From assembly GCF_014858005.1 (NCBI RefSeq), contig NZ_JACYOT010000005.1, positions 1 to 64,000 of the forward strand: DNA of 64,000 nucleotides, read 5' to 3'. The notes beneath the pieces were generated by a model, which saw only the letters and a program-made list of their open reading frames with translations, made no database searches and was not told the origin of the DNA. The position numbers and the translations under genes are program-made. Source of the DNA: Propioniciclava soli. GTDB taxonomy: Bacteria > Actinomycetota > Actinomycetes > Propionibacteriales > Propionibacteriaceae. The stretch's first letter is position 1, and each line of letters begins with the position of its first letter. Shown here one piece after another: positions 60,540-64,000 of this stretch.

Positions 60540-61810
60540 GCCCCCATCGTCCCCGGTCGCGCCGGCTCAGGCCAACCACCGCTGCACGAACGAGGGGGCT
60601 CGACGCCGAGGTCCTTCCACACGAACCCGGGGACCCGGCCGAAGAAGCCGCGGGCGAACGACAGCCAGGCCTCGACCGTGGCGACGTCGCCGTCGTGCTC
60701 GACCTCGAACCGGTCGCCGATCACCTGGAACGCCGCGGGCCGTCGTCGCTGCAGGTACTCCATCTGGCGGGGGTGGAACACGGCGCTCGCGAACCGGCCG
60801 TCCGCGCAGCGCACGGTGAACTCGCGGTTGAAGTCCTCCGACTCGAACCGGACGCGACCCCGCCCCCAGTCGCCGCGGGTGTTCACCGTGAGATCGACGA
60901 AGGGGAAGCCGAGCACCAGCTCGCACAGGTGTTCCTCGTGGTCGTCGACGACCGTGCGGGTCTGCATCTTGCCGTCGGGGCCGGTCTCGGTGACGGTCCG
61001 CCTGGTCCGCCACGTGTGTCGCAGGGCGATGGCCCCGAGCTCCGGGTCGGGGGCGATGACGACGTCGTGCGCCTCGTGGTCGAAGCCGCCCCCGGTGGCA
61101 CGCACCGCGGCCAGCTTGGCGTCGTCGCGGGCCCGGTAGATCCAGCTCGGGTGGTCGGTGAAGCTCAGCTCGCGGGGCACCGGAGGCCCGGTGAAACCGC
61201 CGCCCCCCGCGGCACCCGGCGTGGCCTCCACCAGCGCGGCAGCCGCCCGGCCGAGCTGGGGCACGAACGCGGCCAGGGCGTCCGCGTCGCGGGGGCACCC
61301 GAGACCCACGAGCGCCGCGCCGTCCACGCTGAGGGCGGCACCGCGCTCGGCGGTCAGCGCCGCGAGGGTCGGCGCCAGGATGGGCAGCGCGACGCTCGCC
61401 CACGCCGGATCGGACGCCCACGCCGCCCGACCCGCGGGTGCGGGGACGGGGGCGCCGGCGAGGCGGCTGGGGAGCGCGTCCGGCGAGCCGACGACCAGCG
61501 GCGGCAGCGAGCGCGGCAGCGCCACGATGACGGCGTACCCGGTGACCCGCTCCCGGTCGGTCTCGTAGGCCACCGCCGTGAACGCCACCCCCTCGACCGT
61601 GCCGCGCACCACCTCGCCCACGCGGCGGCCGAGGTCGCGACCGAAGGGCGGATGGTTGAGCCCGAAGACGGGCTGCTCACCAGGGTTGCGCTCGAACGTC
61701 CACCCACGGCCGGTGAACTGGCGGGCATGGGCGATGCGCAGGCCACCCCAGATCGCCGCGCCGGCCGCGCCCAGCCCCAACGCGGCCCACAGCACCATGA
61801 TCGGGTCCAC
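60536..61810 (-). CDS. Uncharacterised membrane-anchored protein (possible C-terminal frameshift)
   Basis: 424 aa. One helix at residues 5-25, then a large soluble domain (WTFERNPGEQPVFGLNHPPF, ESEDFNREFTVRC, FHPRQMEYLQRR). The C-terminus SCSGGWPEPARPGTMGA is odd. Inserting one C into the C5 run (plus-strand G5 near 60593-60597) would give PPSFVQRWLA and a stop at 60567. That ending reads more naturally and removes the overlap with the next gene. GTG 61810 start. Family not recognised. Confidence 0.7.
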   Translation of the reverse strand: MDPIMVLWAALGLGAAGAAIWGGLRIAHARQFTGRGWTFERNPGEQPVFGLNHPPFGRDLGRRVGEVVRGTVEGVAFTAVAYETDRERVTGYAVIVALPRSLPPLVVGSPDALPSRLAGAPVPAPAGRAAWASDPAWASVALPILAPTLAALTAERGAALSVDGAALVGLGCPRDADALAAFVPQLGRAAAALVEATPGAAGGGGFTGPPVPRELSFTDHPSWIYRARDDAKLAAVRATGGGFDHEAHDVVIAPDPELGAIALRHTWRTRRTVTETGPDGKMQTRTVVDDHEEHLCELVLGFPFVDLTVNTRGDWGRGRVRFESEDFNREFTVRCADGRFASAVFHPRQMEYLQRRRPAAFQVIGDRFEVEHDGDVATVEAWLSFARGFFGRVPGFVWKDLGVEPPRSCSGGWPEPARPGTMGA

Positions 61811-61872
61811 GGCCCGCCTTCCCCTCGGTTGACCCCATCATGCCCCGTCGGCGTCCGCGTAGGGTCAAGGAC

Positions 61873-63102
61873 ATGGCCACGTTCCTGTTCGCCACCACGC
61901 CGGTGCCCGCGCACACGTGGAACGCCCAGACGTTCGCCGCCGGGCTGACCGCCGCCGGCCACCGCGTCGTCTGGTACGCCGGGGACGCCTTCGCCCGCGA
62001 CGTCGCCCGCACCGGCGCGGAGTTCCGGCCCTTCCGGCGCGCCACCCAGCCGACGACCCGGGGCCTCGACCAGCTCAACACACCCCTGGACGTGCTCGAC
62101 GCCTTCCGCTCCTACTTCATCGGCGACGCCGCGGCGCGGGCGTCCGACCTGACGTCCCTCATCCACTCCGAACGCCCCGACGCCCTGTTCACCGAGAGCC
62201 TGTGCTTCGGCGCCGGCCTGGCCGCCGAGGCCGCCGGGCTGCCGTGGGCGTCCTTCGGGGACGGCCCGCTGATGTACGCCGAGGCCGACACCCCGCCGTT
62301 CGGTTCCGGCCTGCCCTTTCGCACGGAACCCCGCCACCTGCGGCGCAACCGCGTCGTGTCCGGCGTGGTCCGTCGGGGCATGCGACCCGCCCGGCGCTCC
62401 TACGACCGCGCGAGGGCGGACGCCGGCCTGCCGCCCCAGCGTGGCCCGGTGCTCCAGGCCAACCAGTCACCGCACCTGCACCTCCACGCGGCGGTGCCCG
62501 GATTCGAGTACCCGCGGGCGCACCTGCCGGCGCACGTCCACTTCATCGGAGCCATCCAGCCGTTCCGGCCCGAGCCGTTCGAGCCGCCGCCCGGTTGGGC
62601 GGAGCTGGTCGCCGGTCGGCGTCGGTTGGCCGTGATCACCCAGGGGACGCTGCGCGACGACCCGCGCGAGCTGATCCGCCCCGCGCTTCGGGCGCTCGCG
62701 CGGCTGGACGTCGACGTCCTGGTGCTCACCTCCCGCCCGTCGGAGGCCCCGCCGGGCGTGACCGCCGCCTACGTGCCCTACGAGCAGGCCCTGCCCCATG
62801 CCTCCGTGCTCCTGACCAACGGCGGTTTCACCGGGGTGACGATGGCTCTCGCGCACGGCGTCCCCGTCGTGCAGGCGGGTGTCACGGAGGAGAAGTCCGA
62901 CATCGGGGCGCGTGTCGCCTGGTCGGGCGCCGGCGTCCGGTTGGGAACCTCGCGCCCGAGTGCGCGCGCGGTGAGGCGGGCGGTGCGCCGGGTGCTCGAG
63001 GACCCGCAGTACGCCACACGCGCCGCGGTTCTGCAGGAGGAGTTTGCGCGGTACGACTCGGGGCAGCTCGCGATCACGCTGTTGGAGGATCTGATCCGGT
63101 GA
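61873..63102 (+). CDS. GT1-type glycosyltransferase (MGT/UGT)
   Basis: 409 aa. FLFATTPVPAHTWNAQTFAA at the start, HFIGAIQPFRPEP, and the donor-binding TNGGFTGVTMALAHGVPVVQ pattern are GT1 (macroside/UGT-type). Uses an NDP sugar on a small acceptor. ATG 61873 is the start; upstream ATG 61840 lacks a site. Stop overlaps the next glycosyltransferase (GTGA). Confidence 0.9.
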   Translation: MATFLFATTPVPAHTWNAQTFAAGLTAAGHRVVWYAGDAFARDVARTGAEFRPFRRATQPTTRGLDQLNTPLDVLDAFRSYFIGDAAARASDLTSLIHSERPDALFTESLCFGAGLAAEAAGLPWASFGDGPLMYAEADTPPFGSGLPFRTEPRHLRRNRVVSGVVRRGMRPARRSYDRARADAGLPPQRGPVLQANQSPHLHLHAAVPGFEYPRAHLPAHVHFIGAIQPFRPEPFEPPPGWAELVAGRRRLAVITQGTLRDDPRELIRPALRALARLDVDVLVLTSRPSEAPPGVTAAYVPYEQALPHASVLLTNGGFTGVTMALAHGVPVVQAGVTEEKSDIGARVAWSGAGVRLGTSRPSARAVRRAVRRVLEDPQYATRAAVLQEEFARYDSGQLAITLLEDLIR

Positions 63103-64000
63103 AGTACGTCCTGGTGAGCGTCGGCACGCGCGGCGACCTGCAGCCGTTCCTGGCCCTGGGCCGGCGGCTCGCGGCCCGGGGGGACGACGTGACGGTGACG
63201 GCGTTCGCGTCCCACCGCGCCCTGGTGACCGACGCCGGGTTGCGCCACGCGCCCCTGCCCGGCACCCCGGAGGGCACCCTGTGGCCCCGGGGACGCGCCG
63301 CGCTGCGGCTCGCGCTGTCGCAGCCGCTGGCGCTGTACGTCGCCCAGCGGACGGCCCTGCGTCGCGCCGCCCCGGGGCTGGCCCGGGCCCTCGCCGCGGC
63401 CGTGACGCCGGACGCGGTGGTCGTGGCCGGCACGGTGGGGGCGGGCGTTGCGGCCCTGCTGCAGCGCGACGGCCACCCCGCCGCGCTGGCGCTGTTCGCA
63501 CCCCTGCTGCCCGCCGGTGACCACCGGGCCACCCTCATGGCGGCCGGACGCCTCGGCGACGGCCCGGCCAACCGGGCGCTCAGCGGGCTGCTGTGGGGCA
63601 TGTCGAGCGGCTTCACGAGCGCCCTGGCCGGTGAATTCGCCCGGGTCACCGGGCGGCGACCCCCCGGCCCCGCGCGCGTGGCGCTGGCGTCCCTGCCCGT
63701 GCTGATGGCGACCAGCCCGGCGGTGTGCCCGCCGGCCGCTGAGTGGCCGGGCCGGGTGATTCAGACGGGGTTCTGGGCCGCGGCGCCGGACGCCCGGGTG
63801 CGCGACGGCGCGGGAACCCGCCCGCTGCTCGTGACCTTCGGCAGCAGCCCGGGCACCGACGTCGCCCGCGAGGGCGAGCTGGTGGTGGCCGCGGCCGACC
63901 GCGCCGGCGTCGACGTGCTGTGGCAGCACCCCGGCGCGTCGACCGGCCCACGATCCGACCGGGTTCGGGTGATCGGCGCGGCCGACCATGCCGACGTCGT
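63099..64000 (+). CDS. Second GT1-type glycosyltransferase, partial
   Basis: Open from GTG 63099 to the window end. Begins KYVLVSVGTRGDLQPFLALG, LRHAPLPGTPEGTL and has RPLLVTFGSSPGTD near 250, all typical of the same family as the upstream gene. The two tandem enzymes presumably decorate one acceptor in turn or form a pair. 3' end not in window. Confidence 0.9.
   Translation, partial: MKYVLVSVGTRGDLQPFLALGRRLAARGDDVTVTAFASHRALVTDAGLRHAPLPGTPEGTLWPRGRAALRLALSQPLALYVAQRTALRRAAPGLARALAAAVTPDAVVVAGTVGAGVAALLQRDGHPAALALFAPLLPAGDHRATLMAAGRLGDGPANRALSGLLWGMSSGFTSALAGEFARVTGRRPPGPARVALASLPVLMATSPAVCPPAAEWPGRVIQTGFWAAAPDARVRDGAGTRPLLVTFGSSPGTDVAREGELVVAAADRAGVDVLWQHPGASTGPRSDRVRVIGAADHADV

Overview
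This is a high-GC (roughly 68-70% by eye in the backbone) actinobacterial chromosome segment. The actinobacterial label rests on a standalone rbpA (19096-19428), an Lnt + Ppm1 + FxsA cluster (15954-19058), SCO1664/MSMEG_4193-type families (27188-28565), DUF6458 and DUF2975/XRE pairs, and heavy use of GTG starts with 4-bp gene overlaps. Propionibacteriaceae or a near relative is a reasonable guess, but nothing in the window proves the genus.

Layout. (1) 54-3923 is a compact, lower-GC accessory cassette of five genes in two divergent arms. Leftward are a thymidylate-kinase-like and a thymidylate-synthase-like gene. Rightward are a zinc-ribbon protein, a Thoeris ThsB-type TIR-like protein and a SLATT-type membrane protein, coupled by 4-bp overlaps. 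It looks like a nucleotide-signal/TIR/membrane-effector conflict system in a combination I do not recognise. (2) 3954-5457 is a decayed ISL3-family insertion sequence with intact ends and an 8-bp target duplication. (3) 5863-8852 holds an orphan membrane protein, a DUF2249-cytochrome P450 pair and a tiny zinc-ribbon gene. (4) 8905-39059 is ordinary backbone: YqeY-like protein, RNA 2',3'-cyclic phosphodiesterase, methionine genes metY-metX-metW, exonuclease, Lrp regulator, dipeptidase, lnt-ppm1-fxsA, rbpA, UMF1-type transporter, GDPD, pdxY, an HTH-MurA fusion, lpdA, a MoxR/VWA pair, and a YhgE/ABC module opposite its probable TetR regulator.

(5) 39107-56104 is the most striking part. A dif-like XerC/D site (40443-40470) overlaps the end of a HIT-DinB fusion gene. 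Starting 34 bp beyond it lies a complete Tn7-like transposon, 40505-56099 (15,595 bp), with TGTCCC termini, internal TnsB-type repeats and a perfect 5-bp duplication (CAGTC). It carries tnsA-tnsB-tnsC-tniQ plus cargo: a GIY-YIG-like protein, an Arc-type regulator, a winged-helix protein whose gene contains four palindromes, a type I restriction-modification operon (hsdM-hsdS-hsdR), a linked AAA-TOPRIM (OLD/PARIS-like) protein and two small ORFs. The geometry suggests TniQ-directed insertion next to the chromosome-dimer resolution site, comparable to the res-site targeting of Tn5053/Tn402. If the dif call holds, this window spans the replication terminus.

(6) 56199-64000 contains a RelE/Phd toxin-antitoxin pair with operator palindromes, a truncated P-loop kinase, a ferric-reductase-like flavoprotein, a DUF6458 membrane protein, an amidohydrolase, an uncharacterised anchored protein that may carry a frameshift, and two tandem GT1-type glycosyltransferases, the second cut by the window end.

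I saw no rRNA, tRNA or CRISPR array. All calls come from reading the sequence; no database search was run.
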